Shown here: positions 37,468 through 48,956 of the stretch, piece by piece
Layout: every line of letters begins with the position of its first letter
Numbering within the stretch: position 1 is the stretch's first letter
Position numbers and translations under genes: made by a program
NCBI RefSeq assembly: GCF_029227915.1
Contig: NC_079885.1
Span: 7,504,001-7,568,000, forward strand
From: Hydractinia symbiolongicarpus
Lineage: Eukaryota; Cnidaria; Hydrozoa; Anthoathecata; Hydractiniidae
DNA: 64,000 nucleotides
Reading direction: 5' to 3'
The notes under the pieces: model-generated
Seen by the model: only the letters and a program-made list of their open reading frames with translations
Told to the model about the DNA's origin: nothing
Databases searched by the model: none

Positions 37468-38383
37468 ATGTCAAAAAGTTGGGTCCCCCCACCATCATTA
37501 GACAAAGAGACGAGTTACAAAGATTGGAAAAAAGAAGTGCAAATATGGCAAGCACTGACAGAATTAAAGGCAGAAAAACAAGGGCCAGCTATATTCATGG
37601 GCTTAAGAGGGAAAGCTAAAGAATCAGTTCTAGAATTAGACATTGAACAGATAAGTGCAGCAACTGGAGTAAAAGCCATTACTAACAGATTGGACAAAAT
37701 ATATTTAAAAGATGAGAATCAAACTGCTTACCTAGCTTATGAAACCTTTGAAAAATTTAAGCGACCGCCTGAGATGAGTATGAATGACTATCTTATAGAG
37801 TTTGAACGGTTATACCATAAGATCCAAGGACATAATGGTACTTCCTGATGGAGTGTTGGCATATAGAGTTCTACAAAGTGCCAACCTTACACCAGAGCAG
37901 CAACAGTTAGCAAGAGCAACTTTAAATGAACTACGGTATGATGCAATGGTACGGCAGTTAAAGAAAATATTTGGGGATACGGTGGCCTCATTAGGAACAA
38001 ATACTGAAGTAAAGATAGAACCAGTTCTTCAGGCAAGTGCAGATACAATTGAGCAAAATTACTTCACTCAAAGAGGGGGATATCAACGCTCAAGGTTTAG
38101 AAGAGGAAGACCTGCAACTGCTTTAAATCAGAGATATGCAGGAAGAAAAACCAGACCCAACAATAGAAGAATGAATCCATCTGATCAATCTGGAAGTCCA
38201 TCAAGATGCAATATTTGCCAATCTATATATCACTGGGCTTCAAACTGTCCACACTCTTATGAGAACCAGGAACCTGAGGATGTTAGAAAAGAGGACAGTC
38301 ATTCAAGGTTACGTTTTTTGCAAAAATCAGAGAAGATGAAATGCAGTCTCTGGTCGGCGAAACTCTGTCATGTGCAGTTTTAG
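37468..38383 (+). pseudogene. gag: copia gag (frame-broken)
   Basis: Starts at ATG 37468. The first segment has a gag-like helical region (about 37468-37848), then the reading moves to another frame (37802-38383). That frame ends in a basic, Arg-rich stretch and a zinc knuckle CNICQSIYHWASNC (C-x2-C-x4-H-x4-C, near 38209-38250), which binds retroelement RNA. The change near 37800-37850 lies within gag and is therefore a lesion rather than programmed recoding. The overlap with pol at 38341-38383 could be a natural -1 shift or a second lesion. Confidence 0.85.
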
Positions 38384-41300
38384 ACTGTGGTTGCACAAAG
38401 ACCGTTTGTGGTAATACTTGGTATCAATGTTTTATTGATAATCTTGAAAATGATAGATTGCCCGAAGAGCATCCCAGCCAAATAAGATTTAAAAAAACGT
38501 GTCTTATCTCTCCACCAAAATTATCATGCAATTTTATCACAGGTGATGGATCGGGTGGAACGGAGGTTAACATTGGCTACAAGAAAACAGCCTCGGCATG
38601 TATCGATGCGTGTGCAGCAATGAGATCGAAGAACCCAAAGATAAATGGAGTTACGATTCCTAGCAAAACCGTTGATAAATTCAAATGCTATTGTGAAATA
38701 GGCATGACTGATACAATAGGCATACCTTTGAACAACAACATAATAGAGATGGATGGAAAGAAACATGACCACTTGTTACCCCAGGTTGCCTTTGTTTGTG
38801 CAAGTACAAAATCAAGAAAAAGTAAGATTATCAAACTTCATCGTCAATTTTGCCATCCAAGTGCTGAAAAATTAAAATCTCTCATCAAAGCATCTAATTC
38901 CTTCTTAAATGACCGAAGTGAAGTTATGAAAGTCATCGACGAAGTATCAAACTCTTGTGAAGTGTGCATCAAATACAGAAAACCAAGACCGCGCCCTATT
39001 GTTGGCTTACCAATGTCATCAGAATTTAACCAGTGTGTGGCTCTAGATCTTGTGCAACTTTCGCAATCATTATGGTTTATCCATATCATAGATGTTTTTA
39101 CCAGATTTTCATCAGCAAAATTGACAAAGACGAAAGACAAAGATGTAATAACAGATATTATCTTTGAAATTTGGTTAGCCCGATTTGGTCAACCAAGGAA
39201 GTTTCTAGCTGATAATGGTGGAGAATTTGTTAACAAAGTGTATGAAGAAATGTGTGAGCAGTTTAACATAGAGTTTTCAACAACTGCAGCTGAAAGTCCT
39301 TGGTCAAATGGACTATGTGAACGACACAATGGTATGATTAAGGAAATGCTGAAAAAAATTATTGAAGACACAAAATGTACACACAATCGGGCACTATTCT
39401 GGGCTATAAGTGCAAAGAATTCTTTATCAAACAACAAGGGATTCTCACCAAATCAACTTGTTTATGGTAAAAATCACGACTATCCCTGCATCCTCACTGA
39501 TCATTTGCCAGCTATGAATGACACAGTTTCAAGCAAAACCGTGGCCCATAACCTTGCTGTAATGCATGCATCACGAAGAGCCTTTATAGCAGCAGAGTCT
39601 TCTGAGCGTATACGAAGAGCATTGAGACATAATGTTCAGTGTTACAATGATGAGCGATATATCAATGGAGATAGAGTTTTTTATAAGAGAAAAGACAGTG
39701 AAAAATGGCATGGACCAGGCACTGTAATTGGACAGGAGAATAAGCAAGTCCTTGTAAAACATGGTGGAAGTTATGTTAGAGTACACATGTGTCGCTTGCA
39801 GAAGTTGGACCAAGTTTTGCATTCACAAAAACCTTTACAAGACACGGAAAGGAGTACTAAAGTGACAACTACACGAGTGAACAATTGCATTCCGCTTGAA
39901 CGTGATGATGTTTTTGGTGAATATGTTGGTGCAGATGATTTTGACAGTAACAATACAGAAGAACCAGAAAATGAGAAAACAACAAATTTACAAACAACAA
40001 AAGAAACAACATCAGACGGTGCCTCAATGAATGAAACAACAACACACAAGATATCAACAAATGAAATCACAACCAATCGAAATGTTAGCAATTCGTCAAC
40101 AGTCCAAGGAATACCAAAGTTGAAGACAAAAATCATTTACAAGCTAACTCCCGACAGTGAATGGACAAGGGGATTAGTCCACAGCAGAACAGGAAAAGTG
40201 AGCAGAAAAGGAAAAGAAGGCAGACAGTATGGTAGCTGTTTGAATGTCCAAAATGACACAGGTGAAATAAATTGGTTAGATTTCAAAAGATGTGTGAGTG
40301 ACTGGCAACCTGTTGTTGAGACAAACGAAACTGAAGAAGTACTATTATCGACTCAAGCAACTGTTACAGATGAGGTCCTAAATGCAAAGTATAAAGAATT
40401 AGCCAATTGGGAAGACAACAAGTTTTCTCCACCATAGAAGATAAGGGTCAATCTCCAATATCCACAAGATGGGTGGTCACAACAAAGAATATAGAGGGAT
40501 ACAAAACAGTTAAAGCTCGTTTGGTCATAAGAGGTTTTGAAGAAGAAGAGGTCAAAAATCTGACTAAGGACTCCCCAACTTTTTCAAAAGAAAGTCTTTG
40601 CATTGTACTTACGATGTTAGCAACCTATGAATTGGAATGTCACACCTTAGATGTCAAGACGGCATTTCTTCAAGGCAACCAGATTGACAGAGAGGTTATC
40701 ATAAAGCCCCCAAAGGAAGCAAATACAACAGGTGTGCTCTGGAAACTAAATAAAGTTGTATACAACCTTGCTGATGCTTCAAGAGCTTGGTATCTACGTG
40801 TGAAGGAAGAGCTAATCGGCTTGGGGTTGAGAATGTCTTTATTTGATGCAGCATTATTTTATTGGATTCAAGATGACTGCTGCCAAGGACTGATTGTAAT
40901 ACATGTTGATGATTTTCTATGGGGAGGATCCCATGATTTTCAAGTGAAGGTCATTTCGCCTATCAGAGAAACTTTTCTCATTGGATCTGAAGATTACTCC
41001 AATTTCAAATATGTTGGTGTCAATATACAACAATCTAATGGTTCAATTAACTATGACCAAAAGAACTATGTGGCAGGTATGGAACTGGTCAAGATTCAAA
41101 ACACAACACACAGACATCGTCAACTATCACATGAAGAACAATCAAACTTCCGATGTATATGTGGGCAACTAAACTGGATGTCATCGCAATCAAGGCCTGA
41201 CATTTCATTTGATGTGTGCCAGCTAAGCACAAAACTAAACTGTGCAGTAGTTGATGATGTCATAAGAGCCAATAAAGTGGTAAAGAAGTTGAAATTGGAT

Positions 41301-41791
41301 CCCAACATTTCCTTGAAATTTTGGGATTACAACTGATCTTATATTCTGATGCTTCATTTGGGAACCTTCAAGATGGCAGCTCTCAAAGTGGAATTTTTAT
41401 TTTCCTGAAAGGTGTTGAGAATCTTATGGCACCTATCACATGGCAGTCTAAAAAGATTAAGAGAGTTGCGCGTAGCACTCTTGCTGCTGAGACACTAGCT
41501 CTTGTTAATGGTATTGATACATGCATATGGGTGAAGAATGTGATAAATGAAGTGTTGAATGTCTTATGTCATACAGATAACAAATCATTGTTTGAAGCTG
41601 CCCATTCAACAAAATCTTTGGAAGACAAACGGTTAAGGGTTGATATGGCTTCCCTTAGACAGAGTATCAATCAGAAAGAGAATGAATTGAAGTGGATTTC
41701 TACCAAACATCAGTTAGCAGACGTGTTAACAAAACAAGGAGCAAATAGCACACTCTTAATGAATGTGCTACAGAGGGGTCATGAAGAATAA
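38341..41791 (+). pseudogene. pol: copia pol: protease, integrase, reverse transcriptase, RNase H (frame-broken)
   Basis: The frame at 38341-40437 holds a protease-like AVLDCGCTKTV (the usual active-site Ser position is Cys), an integrase zinc domain with paired His (HRQFCH) and Cys (CEVC), and a core with VALDLV, FLADNGGEF and SPWSNGLCERHNG, the D-D-E motif set. After a frame change near 40407-40437, the RT follows with AFLQGNQ and VIHVDDFLWGG (the DD active site). Another change near 41321-41336 leads to RNase H (LYSDASFGN; AAETLAL; DNKSLFEAA), ending at 41791. Two internal frame changes in pol make a functional polyprotein unlikely. Confidence 0.9.
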
Positions 41792-42069
41792 TAGTGACCA
41801 ATTAAATGTTGAGTTATGAAAATTTGAATATTGTGTTCAAAAATTAAGTTTTTTTGAGTTTTTATCTTTTAGAATTTTTATGTTTAAATTCCACACAAGT
41901 AATCACACGAAGAAAGAGAGATACATGTAGTGATGACTTAACCAAGACTAGTACAGTAGAGGGTTTTGGTGAAAAGCCAGTTTTGCCCCTAGACCACTGT
42001 ACTAAGCGAGTAGGAGTCGCTATAAATTCCTCTCAACATTCGAATAACCAACTGAACGCCAAACAGAAA

Positions 42070-42085
42070 GAAAATAGAGGGAGAT
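42070..42085 (+). promoter_or_regulatory. Polypurine tract
   Basis: AGAAAATAGAGGGAGA lies directly upstream of the 3' LTR, where plus-strand DNA synthesis is primed. Confidence 0.6.
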
Positions 42086-42307
42086 TGTTGATCTTCTATC
42101 TAGGCGATTACTAATAAGAATCACTTGGTGGTGGGGTTTTAATTGTGTTGAACCAGTATCATTGGTAATTCGTTGTGTTTAGTCAGAGTGGTGTTCAATA
42201 GTGTTGAGTTGAATCAATCACACTAATTTAGCGTTGCGTTATACACAGAAAGAACTATTGCGAAGATAACCTACAGGTTAGTCTTATATATATATTCCTA
42301 TTTAACA
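42086..42307 (+). repeat. 3' LTR of the copia element
   Basis: 222 bp, same termini as the 5' LTR, three substitutions. The target duplication CTAAG follows at 42308. Confidence 0.95.
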
Positions 42308-42834
42308 CTAAGTTGTATATATATTTTCACAATTTTATGGAATACTTGGATTAAATCTTAAAATAAAGGGGGGTAACATCCACTTTAATAATTACCCTAG
42401 TATACTTCTGTGAAGGTAACAGGCATATCCGTACTGAAAGAAAACATTTAAAGGAAAAAAAATAAGCAAAAACCTACCTACAAATTTATCATTCACTATA
42501 AATAACTTTTTAAAAAGAGAACAGTTTTAATAGGAGATGATACTTCATGCTAAAACTTTAATATTTTAATCAGTGATTTTGTCTACTGTTGATATAACTT
42601 TATTTGATGTTTTATTCAATAAACTGTTTTTTAAAACAGCACAATATAATCAAGACATCAAACTTGATAAATTATTCATACAAACACTACAACTTTACAT
42701 CAGATAGTAGCTTCCATTCTTTCCAACTTCCTGCATTATTTAGAAATTTCTCAACAGGCATATGAATCATTTTATCTTACCAATTCTAAAATATTATCTT
42801 GCATAAAGTTTTTACAAAATTAAAAACACATTGA

Positions 42835-45800
42835 TTGGGTGAAGGGTCTCCTTAAGAGACAAGAGAGGAGTTAAACGTCCTCCGCCATACCTTAGTTTAA
42901 AGGGGCGATTGTGGAAGTCCCATGAAATGCCACATAGTGATGGTGTCACTTTAAAAAACACCCAGTCCGGTCTGTGAACGGTTGGCGCTAGGAAGGGCAT
43001 CCAGCTGTAAAACAATGCCAAAACTCTTTATTAATGACCGTAAGAATAGTTAATCAGACAAACTGCGTAAACGGGGCTGGAACTCTAAGGAGTGAAGGTG
43101 TCGCGCACGGTAGGACAGATGTCAGATGTGAGCATCGTCAGACCGTAACCCAGCTATCACATCACAAGGTAGATAACACTAGGTTGAGGATGGCTAGTGT
43201 AAATGTTGGTACTCTGAGAGGTAGAGCAGGTGAAGTAGTTGAAATGTTAGAACGTAGATCTGTTGATATGTGTTGTGTTCAGGAAGTTAGGTGGAGAGGA
43301 GCTTCAGTGAGATTTGTGGAAGGCAGGAGGGCAAGGTATAAGCTTTTTTGGATTGGTAATAGTGATGGATATGGAGGAGTTGGCATATTCGTTGCAGAGA
43401 AGTGGGTAGAAAAAGTAATAGATGTTATGCGTGTTAATAGTCGTATTATAGTGATAAAGTTTTTGATAGGTAATAGGGTTGTCACTTTTCTGTCAGTTTA
43501 TGCTCCACAGTGTGGACTCAGTGAGGAAGATAAAGATAAGTTTTATGATGAGTTAATAGCAGTTACATCAAAGTTTGGAGACACTGAACTTGTCATGGTG
43601 GGCGGCGACTTTAATGGTCATGTTGGGAAGTCATCTGAAGGTTATAGAGGTGTGCATGGAGGCTATGGATTTGGGAGCAGAAATAAGGAAGGGGAGAGAT
43701 TGCTTGAGTTTGGAATGGCAACGGACATGGTGGTTTGCAACACATCATTCAGTAAGAGACAGAGTAGGCTGATAACATATGAGTCAGGTGGTTGTAAGAC
43801 ACAGATAGATTACTTTTTGGTTAGAAAGTCAGACAAGAAAGTGGTAAAGGACGTGAAAGTTATATCGGGGGAAGAGTGTGTTTCCCAGCATAGGTTGCTG
43901 GTTTGTGATATTATCTTAAAGAGTGTCAAAGAAGCCAAGGGAAAGTACAGGCCCCGTCGAAAAGTTTGGAAGCTGAAGGAAGAGATTGTAGCAAGACAAT
44001 TTAGTGCAAAAGTTCAGCAGTTAGCCTACAATAGTCAATGTGATAGTGACAGTGTTGAAAGTACTTGGACTACTTTGAAGAATTGTCTTCTAGAAGCTTC
44101 TGATGATACCTGTGGGTGGACGAAAGGACCAGCTAGACATAGACAGACCTGGTGGTGGAATAATGAGGTTGACCAGTGTATAAAGGAAAAGAGGAAACTT
44201 TGGAAAGAGTGGAAGTCAGGTGGTAGTAAAAATATTTACTTAGAAGCTAAGCGTCGCGCTCGTACAGCAGTGTATAAGGCAAAATCAGAAGCAGAGAGAA
44301 ACAGATTTGCAGATGTGTTAAGAAGGGAAGACCAGCGCAATGAGGTATTCAAGATAGCAAAGCAAATGAAGAAGACTAATCAAGATGTTGTAGGTGAGAA
44401 GTGTATACGTAATGATGAAGGTGTTTTGGCTAGTACAGAGGAGGAGAAAAGGGTAGCTTGGAAGAATCATTATCAGAGGTTGCTTAACACTGAGTTTGAT
44501 TGGGACGAGGATAATTTGTCTGATGATGATGTCGTAGAAGGGCCAGCTATGCAGATCAAGACAGAATGGGTAGTGGAGGCTATTAGGAAATTGAAGATTG
44601 GCAAGGCTGCAGGAGTATCAGGTATTGTTGCAGAGATGGTAAAAGCATCTGGATATATTGGAGTTGAGCTTATTACAAGTCTTGCTAACCAGATTATAAA
44701 GGATGGTGCTATTCCGAGTGAGTGGCAGTCGAGTGTAATAGTGAATTGTTTCAAGGGCAAGGGTGATGCATTAGAAAGGGGTAACTATAGAGGTTTGAAG
44801 TTGGTTGATCAAGTAATGAAAGTTATTGAAAGAGTGATTGATAAGTTACTTAGAGAAAGAATTGATATAGATAAGATGCAATTTGGTTTTGTTCCAGGGC
44901 GTGGCACTACAGATGCAATATTTTTACTCAGACAGCTTCAGGAAAAGTATTTAGGAAAGAGAAAGAATCTCTATTTTGCCTTTGTAGATTTAGAGAAAGC
45001 TTTTGATAGAGTGCCACGTAAAGTTATTTGGTGGGCTATGAGAAAATTAGGTGTGGATGAGTGGCTAGTTACGATGGTTCAGTCTATGTACAGCAATGCT
45101 AGAAGTCGTGTCAGGATTAACGATTCACTTAGTGATGAATTTAGTGTAAATGTTGGTGTACATCAGGGTTCTGTACTTAGTCCTTTGTTGTTTATTCTAG
45201 TCTTAGAAGCCCTGTCGATGGAGTTCAGAACAGGTTGTCCATGGGAGTTATTGTATGCAGATGATTTGGTTCTCATAGCAGAGTCGATGGAAGAATTAGT
45301 TGAAAAGTTTGAGAAGTGGAAGAAAGGACTAGAAGAGAAAGGGCTGAAGGTAAACACAGCAAAGTCTAAAGTCATGATAAGTAGCATTGCAGCCAAGTGC
45401 GACCTTGTAGTTGGAAAGTGGCCTTGTGGAGTTTGCAGGAAAGGGGTTGGTAGTAACTCAATTTTTTGTCAGACTTGCAAGCATTGGGTACATAAGAAGT
45501 GCAGTAGTATTAGTGGAAGGTTAAGAGCTGGCATACAGTTTGTATGCAAGCGTTGCAAAGGTGAGGTTATAGAGAATGAAGTATTTCCAGCTTTAATGAT
45601 GTACAACAGTGGCTCGTTAGAGATAGTTAAGAACTTCTGTTACTTAGGTGATATGTTGGGCAGTGAAGGGGGTGTTGGAAGAAGTGTTACTTGCAGGATA
45701 GGTTTTGCTTGGAAAAAGTTTAGAGAGTTACTTCCTTTATTGACTAGCAGAGTCCTGTCAATTGAGGTAAAAGGTAGGTTGTATGAGGCCTGTGTAAGAA

Positions 45801-46258
45801 GTGTTATGTTGTACGGTAGTGAGACATGGGCAGTGAAGCAGGAAGATCTTGACCGTTTAGAAAGAAATGATATGAGAATGGTTAGGTGGATGTGTAATGC
45901 CAGTCTGAGAGACAGAAAGAGTTCAGATGAGCTAAGAAGCAGACTAAGTCTCCGTAGAATTAAAGATGTTATCCAGATTAGAAGATTGAATTGGCTGGGG
46001 CACTTGGAAAGAATGGAGGAGGATAATTGGGTAAGAAAGTGTAGAGACTTGATAGTTCCTGGGGCAAAGCCCAGAGGCAGACCGAGAAAGACTTGGCATG
46101 AGGTTATAAGGGCAGACTTGATAGAGAGGAAGTTGAGTTTAGATCTAACACAGTCTAGATCAGATTGGAAGAGGGTCATTAATATACCCCGTCCAACCCA
46201 TGCTAGCATGGAAAACGGACGTTAAGCCGAGAATGATGAATGATGATGATGATGATTG
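42835..46258 (+). mobile_element. RTE-like LINE, apparently full length
   Basis: A short 5' UTR (about 42835-43033) containing GGAAGGGCATCCAGCTGTAA, a phrase typical of RTE-like 5' ends, precedes one intact ORF. After the stop codon there is only a short tail ending in ATGATG trinucleotide repeats at about 46228-46258, another RTE-like trait. The exact target-site duplication could not be resolved, so the ends are approximate. Confidence 0.8.
43034..46225 (+). CDS. LINE endonuclease-reverse transcriptase with PHD-like finger, 1063 aa, intact
   Basis: An AP-like endonuclease (residues about 50-295) has MASVNVGTL, VQEVRWRG (catalytic Glu), GGDFNGHVG, IDYFLV and SQHRLLVCDI (catalytic His). A reverse transcriptase (about 580-790) has YRGLKL, QFGFVPGRGTTDA, FVDLEKAFDRVPR, GVHQGSVLSPLLF and LLYADDLVL (active-site DD near 741). 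Residues 797-843 form a zinc finger CGVC...CQTC...H..C...CKRC, PHD-like in spacing. A C-terminal thumb/tail with LNWLGHLERM and GRPRKTWHEV follows. All catalytic residues are present and there is no internal stop, so this copy could be competent for target-primed reverse transcription. The start could also be the later in-frame ATG at about residue 53, just before the endonuclease. Confidence 0.9.
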   Translation: MTVRIVNQTNCVNGAGTLRSEGVAHGRTDVRCEHRQTVTQLSHHKVDNTRLRMASVNVGTLRGRAGEVVEMLERRSVDMCCVQEVRWRGASVRFVEGRRARYKLFWIGNSDGYGGVGIFVAEKWVEKVIDVMRVNSRIIVIKFLIGNRVVTFLSVYAPQCGLSEEDKDKFYDELIAVTSKFGDTELVMVGGDFNGHVGKSSEGYRGVHGGYGFGSRNKEGERLLEFGMATDMVVCNTSFSKRQSRLITYESGGCKTQIDYFLVRKSDKKVVKDVKVISGEECVSQHRLLVCDIILKSVKEAKGKYRPRRKVWKLKEEIVARQFSAKVQQLAYNSQCDSDSVESTWTTLKNCLLEASDDTCGWTKGPARHRQTWWWNNEVDQCIKEKRKLWKEWKSGGSKNIYLEAKRRARTAVYKAKSEAERNRFADVLRREDQRNEVFKIAKQMKKTNQDVVGEKCIRNDEGVLASTEEEKRVAWKNHYQRLLNTEFDWDEDNLSDDDVVEGPAMQIKTEWVVEAIRKLKIGKAAGVSGIVAEMVKASGYIGVELITSLANQIIKDGAIPSEWQSSVIVNCFKGKGDALERGNYRGLKLVDQVMKVIERVIDKLLRERIDIDKMQFGFVPGRGTTDAIFLLRQLQEKYLGKRKNLYFAFVDLEKAFDRVPRKVIWWAMRKLGVDEWLVTMVQSMYSNARSRVRINDSLSDEFSVNVGVHQGSVLSPLLFILVLEALSMEFRTGCPWELLYADDLVLIAESMEELVEKFEKWKKGLEEKGLKVNTAKSKVMISSIAAKCDLVVGKWPCGVCRKGVGSNSIFCQTCKHWVHKKCSSISGRLRAGIQFVCKRCKGEVIENEVFPALMMYNSGSLEIVKNFCYLGDMLGSEGGVGRSVTCRIGFAWKKFRELLPLLTSRVLSIEVKGRLYEACVRSVMLYGSETWAVKQEDLDRLERNDMRMVRWMCNASLRDRKSSDELRSRLSLRRIKDVIQIRRLNWLGHLERMEEDNWVRKCRDLIVPGAKPRGRPRKTWHEVIRADLIERKLSLDLTQSRSDWKRVINIPRPTHASMENGR

Positions 46259-48494
46259 ACAAAAACATGCAACACAAAGAGTGTCAATGATAAAGACAAC
46301 TATGGCAAATAATATATGTTTACATTTTAATGTACCAATAGTAATTTTTTATTGAGTACCATTACGTGACAGAAAATTTTATTTAAATATTTAGATTAAA
46401 ATACACAAATAATGTGAACTCACCCTACAAGAAACTTATGCTTTGTGTACCAAGAGGAAGAATAAGAAATGTGACAAAAGTACAATATCAATTAATAATT
46501 CCACTCTGATGTTAAATATAGGGTACTCACGTAAGCATAATTATTTAACTGCCTATTAAGTATTACCCTTTTAAACAGACACATGAACACAAACCAACAA
46601 CAAACTGGAACACAATTAGTAAAAAAAAATTTTCATAATAGATTAATACTGTATTTTCCCAAAAATAAATTTTTGCTTTTTTTAATTTGGAATGTTTTAA
46701 AACAAACCTACATGAGAAGCAACACAAATCATGAAACTTTCCACCCTTACTGTGTTGTAACAAATGAACAGCTTTCTCACCAGTTCGTGTCAAATGCTGA
46801 TCCATCTGGAAACAAGGTGGTGTAACATCTTTTGCGTCAGCATGTTTTGGTCAACGAAATCTTAAAAACAAATAATTAAAGAAACTAATAACATCAATAA
46901 CTACATTTTAATTACAATTAGGCACTTTCCAAGCTGTAAAGTAATTGTAGATAGTATGTATGCACTGGTCTTGATCAAAAAATGTCAGTTTTTCACTTTT
47001 ATTTTCAGAGTTATGTCAGTGTACAACACTGACCAACAAAAGAGCATTATTAGGATTATATATTTGATTTATACTTGTAGTAAAAGAAGTGATCATACTG
47101 CCCCATCAAACTTAATGGCTTCAATAACAGCAATCAAAGCTTTCTAAAAAACTGAAGCTATTTCAAACTACAAACGTGTCATTTGTTCAGTGTGTCAAAT
47201 TTTGGCCTACAATATAGTTTGTTAATTTGAAACCAATTTTGGCCTCAAACAGTATCAAGCTTGGAAGGAATCAAGATCTTGATGTCGCCATTATTTTCAG
47301 CATATTTTCTTTGTTTAGCATGCCAAATTTTATAGCAAAATTATATTGTTTCTAATACCAATTGTTAATTGCCGATATGTCACCTTTTATATAACACTTC
47401 AAAAGATTTCATGAGATGTGTGCGGTTTGCCAACACACACGCAACAACTGCTCAGAGGTGCCATTAATAACATATGTGAAACAAGATGTTAGCTTACATA
47501 CAATTCAAAAAATATAACAAAAAAATAAACAAATTTATAATTTGTAATGATAACTGGCCACAAGCGAATTCGAAGTAGTTGGTGTATTCGTTAACAGCTT
47601 CTTCACAAGGGCTTTCATCACGTCTAACGGAAAGGATTGATGAGAAAATCTAATTGTCGGAAAAAAGAAAAGAGTATCGGACCTTCCATGCGCATCTCTA
47701 CTCTTGGTTTTAAAATTAGAGAAGCTCTTTCCTTATAAAACAGAACCACACAGGATCTGAATTGTATTGGCCTTTGGAAAAAAACATATGATGTAATCCC
47801 CTTTTGCACACCGGAATCAGAGCCACCAAGCATCGATTTTCTGATTAAAATTGAAGGGTGCATAGATATGGAACTGCAAATAAATAATATACCCAAATTG
47901 AACAAACTCTTTCTAGTTATTGCAGGTCAACCTTTATTGCTGTCCTAAATTGACCAAACACCCTATATATCTTTTTAGTTACTACAGGGCAACTTTTATT
48001 GCTGACTGAAGTTGACCATATATTGTCACAGTGTATAAAAGATATACCTCCTTATTAGGAGTTAATTACATCCTACTTAAGCGGCAAATCGTTTATTTAA
48101 ACTGGTTAAAGTAAAATATTCTAAAATTTACACACTTGAGCCAAAATTTTCGCATCCTTTTTTAGTGCTGAGAAGTATATGTGACCCCGCAATTACTTTA
48201 AACCAATAAAAAAGTTGATAAAAGGAACAAATTAAATATTACTATGGCCCTGAGATGTCACAATTCTCACTTTTATTTTTGACAGTTCTCATTTTTATTT
48301 TGACGGTTCTCGTTTTTATCTTCATAATCCTTGCTCTTGCTTACCGTACTCCTTCTATTCAACGCCCACTCTCTATTTAACGCCCTTTTCCAATAGATGC
48401 CCACCCTAAAACATCAAAAACCATGTAAAAGCCCCCTTTCCTATTTAACACACCACTCTCTAATTATTTGGACTTAGTGTGTCACCGTTTAGTA
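46259..48494. other. Intergenic region between the LINE and the IS3-like transposon
   Basis: AT-rich, with no coherent exon or repeat structure except short TTTTTATTTT-type runs near 48260-48330. ORFs are short and unsupported. Confidence 0.4.
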
Positions 48495-48720
48495 CGGAAG
48501 CCGATAGGTGCAAAAAAACTTTCCCGAAATAAGTGAAAATCTCTTTCAAAATGGTGAAAATCTTTTTCAAAATAGTGAAAATCTTTTTCAAAATGGTGAA
48601 AATCTTGTTCAAATTTATGAAAATCTTTTTCAAAATAGTGAAAATCTCTTCCAAAAAAGAAAAAAATCTTTTTCGAAATGGTAAAATTGTCAAAAATATT
48701 TCTCAAAATAACATGACCCT

Positions 48721-48816
48721 AACCTCGTTTCCAGGGTATTTTATATCTTGTATCGAACACAAGAACACAGCGAAAGGCTGTGACCGCAAGGCGTAAAAAA
48801 GGCTTGGTAACGAGGT
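48721..48816. mobile_element. Small MITE of the CCTCGTTCCC family
   Basis: AACCTCGTTTCCAGGG at the left and CTTGGTAACGAGGT at the right are inverted copies, about 96 bp in all. It is located inside the IS3-like transposon, next to its left subterminal array, so it probably inserted later. Confidence 0.5.
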
Positions 48817-48956
48817 ACAAGACCTCATCTCTTTAATCTCCAGAAAATACAACCGAATTGGTATTTGGTAGGTGAATTAATAAGAAACTAGCTATTTTAG
48901 CAAAATTACAGATTATCTAACTCTAAAAAAGAAGTAACACAAAAAGAAGTTAACCT

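Larger units (their letters stand above)
37221..42307 (+). mobile_element. Ty1/copia LTR retrotransposon, full-length, frames broken
   Basis: Two 222-bp LTRs (TGTTGATC...TTTAACA) flank gag and pol in copia order: protease, integrase, RT, RNase H. The insertion is bounded by the 5-bp direct repeat CTAAG at 37216-37220 and 42308-42312. The LTRs differ at three sites (about 1.4%), so the insertion is recent. Despite that, gag-pol is split by several frame changes. Confidence 0.95.

Noticed and set aside
45640-46209. 189-codon minus ORF opposite the LINE C-terminus
   Set aside because: Antisense shadow of the LINE ORF; Leu/Ser-rich with no motifs.
48460-48706. Ile/Phe/Lys-rich ORFs
   Set aside because: They arise from the 20-bp subterminal repeats of the IS3-like transposon. 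The same applies at 50799-51103.
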